Assembly: GCA_964419055.1 (NCBI GenBank)
Contig: CAYQNU010000001.1
Coordinates: forward strand, 248,001-312,000
Direction: 5' to 3'
Source: CAYQNU01 sp964419055
GTDB taxonomy: Bacteria; Bacteroidota; Bacteroidia; Flavobacteriales_D; Parvicellaceae
Length of the DNA: 64,000 bases
Notes under the pieces: model-generated
What the model was told of the DNA's origin: nothing
What the model saw: the letters and a program-made list of their open reading frames with translations, nothing else
Databases searched by the model: none
In this document: in pieces, positions 8,555 to 17,131 of the stretch
How the letters are laid out: the number at the start of each line of letters is the position of its first letter
Position numbering within the stretch: position 1 is the first letter of the stretch
Position numbers and translations under genes: made by a program

Positions 8555-8695
8555 ATGAAAAAGATAGAATTGGTAAAAAATAATGCTTGTACTTGTACAA
8601 ATTGCGAATGCAAAAAATGTAATTGTAAAAATTGTAAAACAGAAAATTGTCCTTGTGACAAATGTGAATGCACTAAATGCAACTGTTGCAAATAA
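8555..8695 (+). CDS. 46-residue metallothionein-like Cys-rich peptide
   Basis: ATG at 8555 to TAA at 8693-8695 encodes 46 residues with 14 cysteines (positions 12, 14, 17, 19, 22, 24, 27, 32, 34, 37, 39, 42, 44, 45). Spacing alternates CxC and CxxC in two groups of seven joined by a TENC linker. There is no His and no aromatic residue, and the rest is mostly Lys, Asn, Thr and Glu. This composition is that of a metallothionein-like metal chelator binding Zn, Cu or Cd, but it does not match the SmtA layout I know. It lies 71 bases after the GIDE gene, before a strong terminator, and may be the last gene of the PspA operon. Function is inferred from composition. Confidence 0.75.
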   Translation: MKKIELVKNNACTCTNCECKKCNCKNCKTENCPCDKCECTKCNCCK

Positions 8696-8712
8696 TATTC
8701 AATAAATTAATT

Positions 8713-8747
8713 AAACCTCATTCTTTTTATAGAATGGGGTTTTTTTA
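8713..8747. terminator. Bidirectional terminator
   Basis: AACCTCATTCT pairs with AGAATGGGGTT (one G-T) around TTTTAT. A T7 tract follows on the + strand and A-rich sequence lies on the other side. It ends the Cys-rich gene and overlaps the stop of the convergent HutD/Ves gene. Confidence 0.85.
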
Positions 8748-9314
8748 TGCGTTTATTTTTACAATGATGAATTTCCCTGTAAGCTCTATCATTTGGTCAT
8801 TATGGAGACCCAAATTTTCTATAATCAACAAATCATTATTTTTTAATTCTTCACCATCTATTCTACAAGTATAATCTAGTGATAAAATCAACGTATGTTG
8901 AGTATCTAAAGTAACTTTTTCATTAGCTACTATTTCAACGGTGCCTTTATAAGGGCTTTTAAAAAGTAAATTAAAGTCTTTACCCATTCCGCTGCACCGC
9001 GTTTCCCAATCGCCCTCAAATTGATCTTGATCAAACGGTAACAACGTTTTTGAATGATGGCCTGTATGCGAAAGGGTAAAATTACCTTCAAGCAAAAGAA
9101 GAATGCGATGAACGCCTTCCAAACGTGTAAATGTAGATTCTTTTATGGCCACTGTGGCAATACTCAATCGAAATCCAAAATCACGTTTAGAAAAATCAGC
9201 TGTTGGGGGAAATATAAACAACTCTGTCGATGTTCCTCCAGACCATTTTATGGTTTTATACTCTGCTGCAGATTTAATTGAACCTTTGCAATGAGGTGCA
9301 TTTTTAAATTTCAT
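8745..9314 (-). CDS. HutD/Ves family cupin-like protein
   Basis: The 189-residue protein has the HutD/Ves (DUF886) landmarks: KWSGGTSTELFIFPP near residue 25, FGFRLSIATVAIKESTFTRLEGVHRILLLLEG at about 45-77, then a second barrel half. The family is a bicupin linked in some bacteria to histidine utilisation or stress, but its reaction is unsettled. No hut genes are nearby. It is the last gene of a long minus-strand run, 11 bases after nth. Confidence 0.8.
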   Translation of the reverse strand: MKFKNAPHCKGSIKSAAEYKTIKWSGGTSTELFIFPPTADFSKRDFGFRLSIATVAIKESTFTRLEGVHRILLLLEGNFTLSHTGHHSKTLLPFDQDQFEGDWETRCSGMGKDFNLLFKSPYKGTVEIVANEKVTLDTQHTLILSLDYTCRIDGEELKNNDLLIIENLGLHNDQMIELTGKFIIVKINA

Positions 9315-9325
9315 AAAGGATGGTT

Positions 9326-9973
9326 CTATTTTACCAATTTTTCAATTTCTGACTTTCGGCCGATGGTGGTTGTAATAAAATCTTTTTCAAAACGAGCTCC
9401 TCTTGCCGGAGAATATTCTCTTCCATAAAAAATGATTTGCAAATGCAATTTGTTCCACAATTCTTTTGGGAATAATCGTTTGGCATCTTTTTCGGTTTGA
9501 ACCACATTTTTTCCTGAAGTCAATCCCCATCGGTACATTAGTCGATGTATGTGTGTGTCGACAGGAAATGCAGGCACTCCAAACCCTTGACTCATAACTA
9601 CAGAGGCTGTTTTGTGACCTACTGCTGGTAATGTTTCTAAAGCCTCAAAACTAGCCGGCACTTTTCCATCATATTTTTCAATCAAAATTTTTGAAAGACC
9701 ATAAATTCCTTTCGATTTCATTGGCGATAATCCACAAGGTCGAATAATATCTTGTATTTCTTCAACGGATAGTTTCACCATATCATATGGATTATTCGCT
9801 TTTGAAAAAAGTTTTGGTGTAATTTGATTCACTCTTACATCAGTGCATTGTGCTGATAAAAGCACGGCAACTAGCAGGGTGTATTCGTCTTGGTGATCCA
9901 AAGGAACCGGTACTTCAGGATACAATTCTTCAAGTGCAGAGATGACGTAATTTACCTTTTCAGTTGTTTTCAA
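9326..9973 (-). CDS. nth: Endonuclease III-type DNA glycosylase/AP lyase lacking the Fe-S motif
   Basis: The 215-residue HhH-GPD protein carries LPAVGHKTASVV (helix-hairpin-helix plus catalytic Lys) and FPVDTHIHRLMYRWGL (catalytic Asp). Both are diagnostic of Nth, which removes oxidised pyrimidines in base-excision repair. The usual C-terminal CX6CX2CX5C [4Fe-4S] loop is absent. The corresponding segment reads GREYSPARGARFEKDF and has no cysteine. The fold's catalytic part is intact, so it should be active as a cluster-free variant. It lies 12 bases after the FkbM gene in the same run. Confidence 0.9.
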   Translation of the reverse strand: MKTTEKVNYVISALEELYPEVPVPLDHQDEYTLLVAVLLSAQCTDVRVNQITPKLFSKANNPYDMVKLSVEEIQDIIRPCGLSPMKSKGIYGLSKILIEKYDGKVPASFEALETLPAVGHKTASVVMSQGFGVPAFPVDTHIHRLMYRWGLTSGKNVVQTEKDAKRLFPKELWNKLHLQIIFYGREYSPARGARFEKDFITTTIGRKSEIEKLVK

Positions 9974-9985
9974 TAGTGCAATTCA

Positions 9986-10705
9986 TTATGGAAATAAGGC
10001 AACAAAAAATAATTCTTGACCGGTATCAAAATACAATTGAAATTGTGCTTTTGTGAGCGGTTTTTCGTTATTTATAAATCCCGACATTGTTTTTATTTGC
10101 ATACCCAATTGGTTACATAATAAATCAAACATTCTTGGGCAAGCCGTTTCATAAAATTCAGCTGCACCAGCGCAATGTTCAAACAAAATAACTGGTTTAT
10201 GTTTGAACAAGATATTTCGAGCACCTTCTATAACATTGTATTCTCCACCTTCTACATCAATTTTTATCAAATCTATGCTTTGAACTTCCGACAATAAATG
10301 ATCTAGCGTGTCAGTTTTAACATTTATTTCAGTAATTTTTTCCTTTTTGGGGTAAAGACGTTTTTTCAATCCACTAAAAGATGGGTTGGACTCAACGTAA
10401 AAAAATTGTTCTTCTCCAATTTTATTAGAAACAGCTACTTCAAAAAGTGTGACGTAGGACTTTATTTCTTTTTTTAACTTTGAATAAAACGCAGGTAGAG
10501 GGTCAAAACCAAAATGTTCTCCTTTAGGTGCTAGCTTTAAGGCCAATTTCAACATTTCTCCTTTATGAAAGCCCACGTCAACATAAGATGCGGTTTCAAA
10601 ATTCAATACTTTTTTAACCACCTCTCCAGCCAATTTATCATTTCGGATACTTTGGTTGAATGAAACGGGTAGTTTTAGTAATATTTTGCGCACTGATTCT
10701 ATCAT
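9986..10705 (-). CDS. FkbM family SAM-dependent methyltransferase
   Basis: About 239 residues. ASYVDVGFHKGEML is the SAM-binding motif I, DLIKIDVEGGEYNVIEGA the FkbM signature, and KPVILFEH the following strand. FkbM enzymes O-methylate sugars or natural products; the target here is unknown, and its position among envelope genes suggests a surface glycan. An upstream in-frame TTG (10714) would add three residues; the ATG at 10705 is preferred. Confidence 0.85.
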   Translation of the reverse strand: MIESVRKILLKLPVSFNQSIRNDKLAGEVVKKVLNFETASYVDVGFHKGEMLKLALKLAPKGEHFGFDPLPAFYSKLKKEIKSYVTLFEVAVSNKIGEEQFFYVESNPSFSGLKKRLYPKKEKITEINVKTDTLDHLLSEVQSIDLIKIDVEGGEYNVIEGARNILFKHKPVILFEHCAGAAEFYETACPRMFDLLCNQLGMQIKTMSGFINNEKPLTKAQFQLYFDTGQELFFVALFP

Positions 10706-10720
10706 CACGCACAAATTTAA

Positions 10721-11980
10721 TTATAAATCGTTATGAATGCGAACAAAAATCGTTTCTATTTTTGTATCCGATACCTCTTCAACTATAAATTCATATTCTT
10801 CAAATCGAAGAGATTCTCCTTTTTCAGGTATATCTTGTAATTGATTGATCATAAAACCGCCTAACGTTTCATATTCCTCACTTTCGGGAATAGTAAGATT
10901 ATACTTTTCGTTTATATAATCAATTTCTAATCGAGCCGAAAATCTAAATTCATTTTCGGAAATACGTAAACTATCTTCTTCTTGAGTATCGTGTTCATCA
11001 TCAATTTCTCCAAAAATTTCCTCTATAATATCTTCCATGGTGACCAAACCTGCAGTACCGCCAAATTCATCAACTACGATGGCCATACTCCTGTTTTTTT
11101 TCAGTAGCTCTTGTAGTATATTGTTGGCCGTCATGGTTTCTGGAATAATGCTAACGGGCCATAATATAGATTTTATGCTTTCGGGTTTTTTAAACATTTC
11201 AAAGGAATGTACATATCCAATGATGTTGTCTATAGTTTCCCTAAAAATCAAAATTTTCGAAACTTCTGTTTCTATGAAGCATTTTTTTAGCTGTTCTATG
11301 CTCTCATTTAATTCAAGAGCGATGATTTCGTTTCTAGGAATCATGCAATCTCTTGCTATCACTTCTGAAAAACTTAAAGCTTTGTGAAATAACCGGACTT
11401 CGAAATCTTGATCTTCTTGATGATTATTCTCTTTAATGTTTTCAGCTAAATAGGCATCTAAATCCGTTTTTTCAAAAGCTACATGCTCTTCTTGACGGTT
11501 ACCTTTTTTGATCATAACTTTCATAAGCAATTCTGTAATGCTTATAACGGCTAATGAAGGTAAAAACATAATTATGTACAAGATAAACACAGGAAATGAC
11601 AAAGACGATAATACCAAATTTGGATTTATTCTGAAAATAGCTTTAGGCACAAACTCAGCAAAAACCAATAAGATTAGTGTAGAAATAAAGGTTTGAATAA
11701 TTAGTATAGCAAAATCACTCGTAATATAGTTTTTTAAAGGTTCATCAATCAATTGTGCCATATATAAACTATATACTACCACAGTAATGTTGTTACCCAT
11801 CAACATAGCGCTGATGAACCAAGCTGGTTTTTTGGAGAAGTGATTTAAAATTTTAGCACTGAAACCTCCTTGGTGATTTTGGATGGCCATTTGCATTCTA
11901 TTAGCACTCACAAAAGCGATTTCCATGCCACTAAAAAAAGCAGACAAAAGTAAGGCCAAGATAATAACTACAACTACCAT
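10721..11980 (-). CDS. CNNM/CorC-type membrane protein (hemolysin family)
   Basis: The 419-residue protein has an N-terminal DUF21/CNNM domain with about four TM segments (residues 1-170; note SAFFSGMEIAFVSANR). A CBS pair follows (about 200-320; RDCMIPRNEI and MAIVVDEFGGTAGLVTMEDIIEEIFGEIDDEHD). A CorC_HlyC domain closes it (about 335-415, ending in a beta-rich FIVEEVSDTKIETIFVR). Such proteins are linked to Mg2+/Co2+ efflux. In Bacteroidota a paralogue is GldE; this copy is not next to gld genes, so I leave it as a generic CNNM. Confidence 0.88.
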   Translation of the reverse strand: MVVVVIILALLLSAFFSGMEIAFVSANRMQMAIQNHQGGFSAKILNHFSKKPAWFISAMLMGNNITVVVYSLYMAQLIDEPLKNYITSDFAILIIQTFISTLILLVFAEFVPKAIFRINPNLVLSSLSFPVFILYIIMFLPSLAVISITELLMKVMIKKGNRQEEHVAFEKTDLDAYLAENIKENNHQEDQDFEVRLFHKALSFSEVIARDCMIPRNEIIALELNESIEQLKKCFIETEVSKILIFRETIDNIIGYVHSFEMFKKPESIKSILWPVSIIPETMTANNILQELLKKNRSMAIVVDEFGGTAGLVTMEDIIEEIFGEIDDEHDTQEEDSLRISENEFRFSARLEIDYINEKYNLTIPESEEYETLGGFMINQLQDIPEKGESLRFEEYEFIVEEVSDTKIETIFVRIHNDL

Positions 11981-11986
11981 TATTGA

Positions 11987-12208
11987 TTATTTTGAAGCTT
12001 TTTTACCTTTACTTGATTGTTCAAGTACTTCCATACGTTTTCTTATACCCGCTTTCACCAAATACATTCCCCAAGCTATTCCTGAAATTAAAAAATACAC
12101 CAATGAAACCTGAAGACCATCCAAAAATGCAATGATAATACTGCCTATTGTTGCCAAAGCAGCCATAAAAAACCAAAAACGTTCTGAAAATTTATTGTAT
12201 TTATTCAT
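11987..12208 (-). CDS. Small two-helix inner-membrane protein
   Basis: 73 residues with two hydrophobic helices (about 11-30 and 35-53) and basic ends, KKGKKASK-like at the C-terminus. It overlaps the end of lptC by 8 bases and precedes the CNNM gene by 6, so translation is coupled to both. I do not recognise the family. The position between lptC and the CNNM gene suggests an envelope role. Confidence 0.65.
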   Translation of the reverse strand: MNKYNKFSERFWFFMAALATIGSIIIAFLDGLQVSLVYFLISGIAWGMYLVKAGIRKRMEVLEQSSKGKKASK

Positions 12209-12743
12209 TTGTTGTTAGTGAATCGTTCTCTTCCTTATAATAATAATAACTGTCTCCAATATTAGTAATTTCATAATTTGTAAAATTACTGTTTGTATAC
12301 ATACCTCTTCCTTTTATTTCGCCATCTAAAGTAGTAATTTTTACTTTTTCAGTAGTATAAATTGAATCTAATTTAAAATTAATGTTTAAAAGTGGTGTTT
12401 CTAAACTTCTACTCCCATTGCTGGTTAATACTACGGAATCTTTTAATATGAGAAACTGTTGCTCTGAATATAGTAACCCATAATTTGCTCTCAATCTCGA
12501 TTCCTCCAATCCTAATGAATCATAAAAATAAACGGTCATTCCATTTGGGCACTCCATTTTTTGGGCATCATAATATCGGTTTAAAACGGGTGCAACTAAT
12601 TTCATTTTTACCATTCCCAAATCACTAAAATAAAGGGTAACTCCCTCGCTGGTTTCTTCTGGGCCTTGATTTCCTCCAATTAATTCGTTTATTTGATCAT
12701 CAGAATTACCACATGAAAAAAGCATCCCAGTAAAAATGATCAC
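12201..12743 (-). CDS. lptC: LPS export periplasmic protein LptC
   Basis: The visible product is 180 residues. Its core, MVKMKLVAPVLNRYYDAQ ... FYDSLGLEESRLRANYGLLY ... DSVVLTSNGSRSLETPLLNINFKLDSIYTTEKVKITT, follows the LptC jellyroll repeats. LptC bridges LptFG and LptA in lipopolysaccharide transport. The only conventional start is GTG at 12743, which leaves just MIIFTGMLFSC ahead of the lipobox Cys. The open frame continues upstream for 17 codons with a basic KTFKKNN stretch and more hydrophobic residues, as expected of a full signal peptide. No ATG, GTG or TTG occurs there before a stop, so the start is unresolved. Confidence 0.85.
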   Translation of the reverse strand: MIIFTGMLFSCGNSDDQINELIGGNQGPEETSEGVTLYFSDLGMVKMKLVAPVLNRYYDAQKMECPNGMTVYFYDSLGLEESRLRANYGLLYSEQQFLILKDSVVLTSNGSRSLETPLLNINFKLDSIYTTEKVKITTLDGEIKGRGMYTNSNFTNYEITNIGDSYYYYKEENDSLTTNE

Positions 12744-12802
12744 TGGAATGCTCTTAAAAATTAGCCAATATAAATTATTTTTTTTGAAAGTCTTTTAAAA
12801 AT

Positions 12803-14098
12803 TTATTGAACTCTCAATTTGGTAGATTCACCCCAACAAGGTACGGTTTCTACATCTCCAGCTTTTTTGCCTTCAACAAAGGCTTGATTAACTGTTGGCA
12901 ACCCTGATTTACAATTTGATATAAATGATGAAGGCACACAACTTCCTGCTTTTTCTGCGTAGTCTAAAGCTAAACAATAGACTAACCCTCTAGAAACACT
13001 TGATGTTCCACAGCTACTTGCACTGCGGGCAATGGCTTGTGCTTTAATGTAGTTACCTTCGCATCCTCCAATTTTACTACCCATAGCAAATGCCCCTTTA
13101 TAGTTTCCTAAACTTAATTCAATGCTAGCTAATTGGCTGTATACTTTTCCTTTTGTTTCTTCATCCACCTCAAAAGTTAAGGCTTGTTCTAAATATCCTT
13201 TAGCGTTTTTATATTCTTTTTTACTTACATAATAGTTACCAATTTTTAACTTAGAATCGGCTGTTGGTTCTTTACCATCTAAAACAATTAATAACGACAT
13301 ATAATAATCAGAACTACAATTTCTAGAGTCCAACATTTTTATAGCTTTTTTAGTCAAATCCAAGTTTTCTTTGTCGGCATCAGTTTTAGGTTTAAACAAC
13401 TCTTCTAATTTATCACAAGAAGCACAAGGAGCTACATATTTTTCTAATGTACTTAATACATTCGTCCAATATCCAACTTGTTTTTCATCTGCTTTTTCTT
13501 TAGCTAATTTAATTTTATCATTGGCTATTTTATCCAATTTATCATAATCTTCTAACAACTTAGCACAATCATTTTTCTCATTGCTCACCATTAAATAAGA
13601 AGCCGTGAAATAAAAGTTGACATAAGTTGCCGTAATTTTTTCATAAGGAACGGATTCAAATCCTTTACTAAAGTTAGTATAAGCTAATTGATATCTTGAT
13701 TGGTCATATTTTATAAGATCAGAAGCCCTGTCCAATTGTATTTCCCAACAATCTCCCATATTTTGAGCGTACAAATCATACACCATCATCAACGTATCTA
13801 CCATTTTGGAAGCGTTAGGGTCTTTAGCTTTAACGGCCTCACCTATCAATTTTTGATACATATAAATACCATTTTGGTATAATAAGGTTTTGTATTGAGG
13901 ACAAGATTTTTGAGCCGCCCACCAAGCTGGTCTCATTTCTTGAAAATTTGATTGTTTTAAATATTCAGTGTAAATAGATACATTCGCTTTACAGTCGTTT
14001 TCGTTTGCCCCATAATTCGCTTCACTTTGAACATTACAAACTTGTCCGTAACTTGCTGCACCAAATAGTATTGCTACCGCTGTAATTATTTGTTTCAT
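12803..14098 (-). CDS. Periplasmic TPR-repeat protein
   Basis: From the ATG at 14098 the product is 431 residues, with signal peptide MKQIITAVAILFGAASYGQ. The body is helical, with several TPR-like pairs (for example KIGNYYVSKKEYKNAKGYLEQAL and YSQLASIELSLGNYKGAF) and paired cysteines (CASCDKLEELF). An upstream in-frame ATG at 14155 would put 19 extra residues before the signal peptide and overlap the previous gene, so it is unlikely. TPR proteins at this position between an outer-membrane protein and lptC recur in Bacteroidota. Partner unknown. Confidence 0.75.
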   Translation of the reverse strand: MKQIITAVAILFGAASYGQVCNVQSEANYGANENDCKANVSIYTEYLKQSNFQEMRPAWWAAQKSCPQYKTLLYQNGIYMYQKLIGEAVKAKDPNASKMVDTLMMVYDLYAQNMGDCWEIQLDRASDLIKYDQSRYQLAYTNFSKGFESVPYEKITATYVNFYFTASYLMVSNEKNDCAKLLEDYDKLDKIANDKIKLAKEKADEKQVGYWTNVLSTLEKYVAPCASCDKLEELFKPKTDADKENLDLTKKAIKMLDSRNCSSDYYMSLLIVLDGKEPTADSKLKIGNYYVSKKEYKNAKGYLEQALTFEVDEETKGKVYSQLASIELSLGNYKGAFAMGSKIGGCEGNYIKAQAIARSASSCGTSSVSRGLVYCLALDYAEKAGSCVPSSFISNCKSGLPTVNQAFVEGKKAGDVETVPCWGESTKLRVQ

Positions 14099-14120
14099 AC
14101 TTCTCAATTGTTTTCTATTT

Positions 14121-15464
14121 TTATTCATATAATCTTTTAAAGAACCATTTGTCATATTTTTTGTTTGATGACAACGTAAACCCTAAATTTATTTTTAAAT
14201 AATTTTGTTCTATTAATTCATTGTTTTTAGTACCCATTTTACCTAATTCAAGACCTACATTGAGTGCTGACCAAGTATTTGAGCTCACCAACGGAAGTGA
14301 CATACCAAAATTAATGCCGTAATTCTTTAAATGGGTATCTGCTAAAAAATAAGGCGTGTATCCATAATGAGCTCCAAAACGATACGTGGATAAACTCAAA
14401 GCACCAATATCTCTAGAATCAATTTCTGTTGAAGGTGTATATTCCATTCCTATAGCAACTTTGTTGCTTTGACGAATATTGGGATCAACAATTTCATTGC
14501 CATTTTGTGTTTCACTGTATTGCTGCCAATTTTGGATGGTATATTGAGCTGTGAATAACCATTTATTATTCAGTGTAATGGCTGCTCCCAAAGCTAAACT
14601 TGAAGGAAGTTTTATTACTCCCTCACTATTCTCAAAATAACTTACCGTATCTTTTTCAATTTCAACACCAAAATTGCTATACTTAAAATTGTAAGCATAA
14701 AAATCATTAACTGAATTCACTTGGTTACCAATGCTGTAATTAAACCCAAATTGAAGAAGTGCTTTTTTATTGATTTTTCCCATAAAATGTGCGCCAAAAT
14801 CTAAGGCAAAACCTCGAACAACCGTTTTGTTGGTGATCCGGGTGTTGTAAAAATCTGTGTTTTCAAATAACAAACTGCGGTCTCTTTGTAAGGTGCCAAA
14901 TAAATAGGAAGCATTCATTCCAACGGACAATTTTATCAATTTGTTGGTATCATCGATGTTTATGAGTTGATGTCCTATTCCCATTATTGCTCTATTGATA
15001 CTTCCTTTACCGTTATAAAAATAAGTTACGGTATCCCCTTGGTTTATTTGATTGTTTTCTAACTTATAGCCTGTTGTGGTATAGGGCATAATACCTAAAA
15101 CCAATCCTGTACGGGGTGAAATAGGCAATTGTAGTCCAAAATTTCTGAGTCCTGCTACTACATTTCGTTGTGATGAAAGAGTGGTGGCATTATTTAAAAT
15201 GTTAACACGATAACCTGCATCTAAAATTGGCATATGTTTTCTTACATAGCCATATGTTGCTGGATTGGCATAATTTATTTGTCCGGGAGTGGCTAATGCA
15301 ACTGATGCGCCACCAATTCCAGCAAAGGCTGTAGTGCCAAAGTCAAAATATTCTCCTAATCCATAGCGGGTATAAGGCGAACTATTCAAATCTTGGGCAA
15401 CTACATTTCCGTGAGAAAAGTAGCTTAAAATTAGTGTGAAAATACCAATGAATATTTTATGCAT
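14121..15464 (-). CDS. Outer-membrane beta-barrel protein
   Basis: 447 residues with a signal peptide ending VVAQ. DLNSSPYTRYGLGEYFDFG and GGASVALATPGQINYANPATYG resemble the start of FadL/PorV-like outer-membrane proteins in this phylum. Alternating aromatic strands run to the C-terminus. The cargo is not known. It overlaps coaX by 8 bases and is followed by the TPR gene; the coaX - OMP - TPR - lptC order supports one envelope operon. Confidence 0.75.
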   Translation of the reverse strand: MHKIFIGIFTLILSYFSHGNVVAQDLNSSPYTRYGLGEYFDFGTTAFAGIGGASVALATPGQINYANPATYGYVRKHMPILDAGYRVNILNNATTLSSQRNVVAGLRNFGLQLPISPRTGLVLGIMPYTTTGYKLENNQINQGDTVTYFYNGKGSINRAIMGIGHQLINIDDTNKLIKLSVGMNASYLFGTLQRDRSLLFENTDFYNTRITNKTVVRGFALDFGAHFMGKINKKALLQFGFNYSIGNQVNSVNDFYAYNFKYSNFGVEIEKDTVSYFENSEGVIKLPSSLALGAAITLNNKWLFTAQYTIQNWQQYSETQNGNEIVDPNIRQSNKVAIGMEYTPSTEIDSRDIGALSLSTYRFGAHYGYTPYFLADTHLKNYGINFGMSLPLVSSNTWSALNVGLELGKMGTKNNELIEQNYLKINLGFTLSSNKKYDKWFFKRLYE

Positions 15465-16185
15465 TATGGTTTAAAATTGTATTCAATCCTTTTAAGGTTA
15501 GGAAAGGGTCTGCAAAGATGCTATTTTTTTCTGAAAGTACAATGTTTTCAAAAAAGTGTGCCTCTCCTCCAGTTAAAATAACTTTCAAATCATTAAAGGA
15601 TTTATTATATTGATTTATGGTTTCTACTATTTCATTTTTCATACCATTAATGCAACCTGATTTCATAGAAGATTGTGTATCGGTTCCTATTAAAGGTAAT
15701 TGTTCATCATAGTGTTCTATTAACGGTAAATTTGCCGTAAAATTATGTAACGCTTTAAATCGCATTGTTAAACCGGGCGAAATGGCGCCTCCTAAATAGT
15801 ATTTTTGATTCGTAATAATATCGAATTTTAAACACGTACCCGCATCCACAATTAATACATTTTGATTAGGTAAAGCGGTAAAACCTCCAGCAGCATTAGC
15901 AATGCGATCTTTGCCAAGTGTGGCTGGTGAACCATATTTATTACTAAATGGAAGTGGTGTACCTTCTGATAAATTTAATGGTTTTTTAACACAATTTAAT
16001 AGTTGATTGGTAAATTCTAAGGAGGCAACACTTGAAACTATTGCTCTTTTGTAGTCAGAATTTTGAACATATGATATTATTTGGTCTGCTTCCAAAATTG
16101 GAAAAACGACATTTTTGACAAGATTGGAATCTTGAAAAAAAGCTACTTTGACAGCTGTATTTCCGATATCAATTATTAGATTCAA
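15457..16185 (-). CDS. coaX: Type III pantothenate kinase
   Basis: The 242-residue ASKHA-fold kinase catalyses the first step of coenzyme A synthesis. DIGNTAVKVAFF is the N-terminal phosphate loop, KYGSPATLGKDRIANAAG the P-loop 2 region, VDAGTCLKFDII the adenosine motif, and GGAISPGLTMRFKALHNFTANLP the pantothenate/dimer segment. It overlaps the upstream secreted-protein gene by 17 bases and the downstream OMP gene by 8, so it is inside a coupled operon. Confidence 0.95.
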   Translation of the reverse strand: MNLIIDIGNTAVKVAFFQDSNLVKNVVFPILEADQIISYVQNSDYKRAIVSSVASLEFTNQLLNCVKKPLNLSEGTPLPFSNKYGSPATLGKDRIANAAGGFTALPNQNVLIVDAGTCLKFDIITNQKYYLGGAISPGLTMRFKALHNFTANLPLIEHYDEQLPLIGTDTQSSMKSGCINGMKNEIVETINQYNKSFNDLKVILTGGEAHFFENIVLSEKNSIFADPFLTLKGLNTILNHNA

Positions 16186-17107
16186 CCTTTATATATTTAC
16201 TTTGTTTATCTACCAATATTTGCATTAAATAACGTTCCAAAATAGCGTCTGATTGAGTACGATCAACATAAATTTTTTGTTTGCGTTCCTTTTTGGTATA
16301 GGAAGAGGTAGTTGTATATTTTTGATTATTAGTTAATAACAGCAAACGTGTTGAAATCAAGGTATCAGGAGAATTGCAATTTAAAATGTATCGGAAGGAA
16401 TACTCGGCTATAGAATCTTGATTTAAATCGGTTAATTCAATTGCATTGATATTGAAAAGGGTGCGTTTTATATCTACACAACCAATCGAAACATCGGTCA
16501 CTTTTCTTGTCAAATCCCATTTATCCGTTTCGGAATTTCTTCTAAACTGATAACAATACAAATAGGTTTTTTGATGATTGGTAGTTTTTGAAGTATCCAT
16601 TTGCTGTAAATAACTCCTAACTACTAGGTTTTCACCTAATTTATCAACCCAACTAAAACCATCGATTAATCGCCCCCAAATTTCTAATTTATCATATTCT
16701 TGACTCAATTTTACATATGGAATCATTTGAAATTCAGCTTTTTTTGGCGGCAAATAATTAAATGTAGCTGATGCAATTTTGTTCTTTTTTACTAGGGCTG
16801 TAATTTTGTATGATCCATAAATCAACGAATCCTTAATTGAGTTTTGTGGTGTGAATCGAATAAAATCGTTTGGAAATAACAAGCCTTTTTTCTCATTACT
16901 TTTTATCGTTACTTTCCCGTTAAATTGAATGGTATTATTTTGAGATTCAACCTCAAAATCAATAATTAATGGTTCGTGATTCCAAAAATTGTTTATTTCA
17001 ATAAAATAATCTGGTTGTACTGTAATTTTCCAATCTTCACCAAATACAAAAGTGGTAGAAAATAGAGCAATAACGGTTAAGACTTTTCTGAGTCCCTGAA
17101 AGAACAT
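16169..17107 (-). CDS. Secreted protein of unknown function
   Basis: 312 residues with a signal peptide (TVIALFSTTFVFGE). The sequence is beta-rich. One segment, ELTDLNQDSIAEYSFRYILNC, has the calcium-loop-like D-x-N-x-D pattern seen in M949_RS01915-type surface proteins; this resemblance is weak. It overlaps coaX by 17 bases and is the first gene of the coaX-to-HutD run. The regulator gene ends 25 bases upstream with no obvious terminator. Confidence 0.6.
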   Translation of the reverse strand: MFFQGLRKVLTVIALFSTTFVFGEDWKITVQPDYFIEINNFWNHEPLIIDFEVESQNNTIQFNGKVTIKSNEKKGLLFPNDFIRFTPQNSIKDSLIYGSYKITALVKKNKIASATFNYLPPKKAEFQMIPYVKLSQEYDKLEIWGRLIDGFSWVDKLGENLVVRSYLQQMDTSKTTNHQKTYLYCYQFRRNSETDKWDLTRKVTDVSIGCVDIKRTLFNINAIELTDLNQDSIAEYSFRYILNCNSPDTLISTRLLLLTNNQKYTTTSSYTKKERKQKIYVDRTQSDAILERYLMQILVDKQSKYIKVESNN

Positions 17108-17131
17108 TAAATTTGAAAAAAGTTATTGAAA

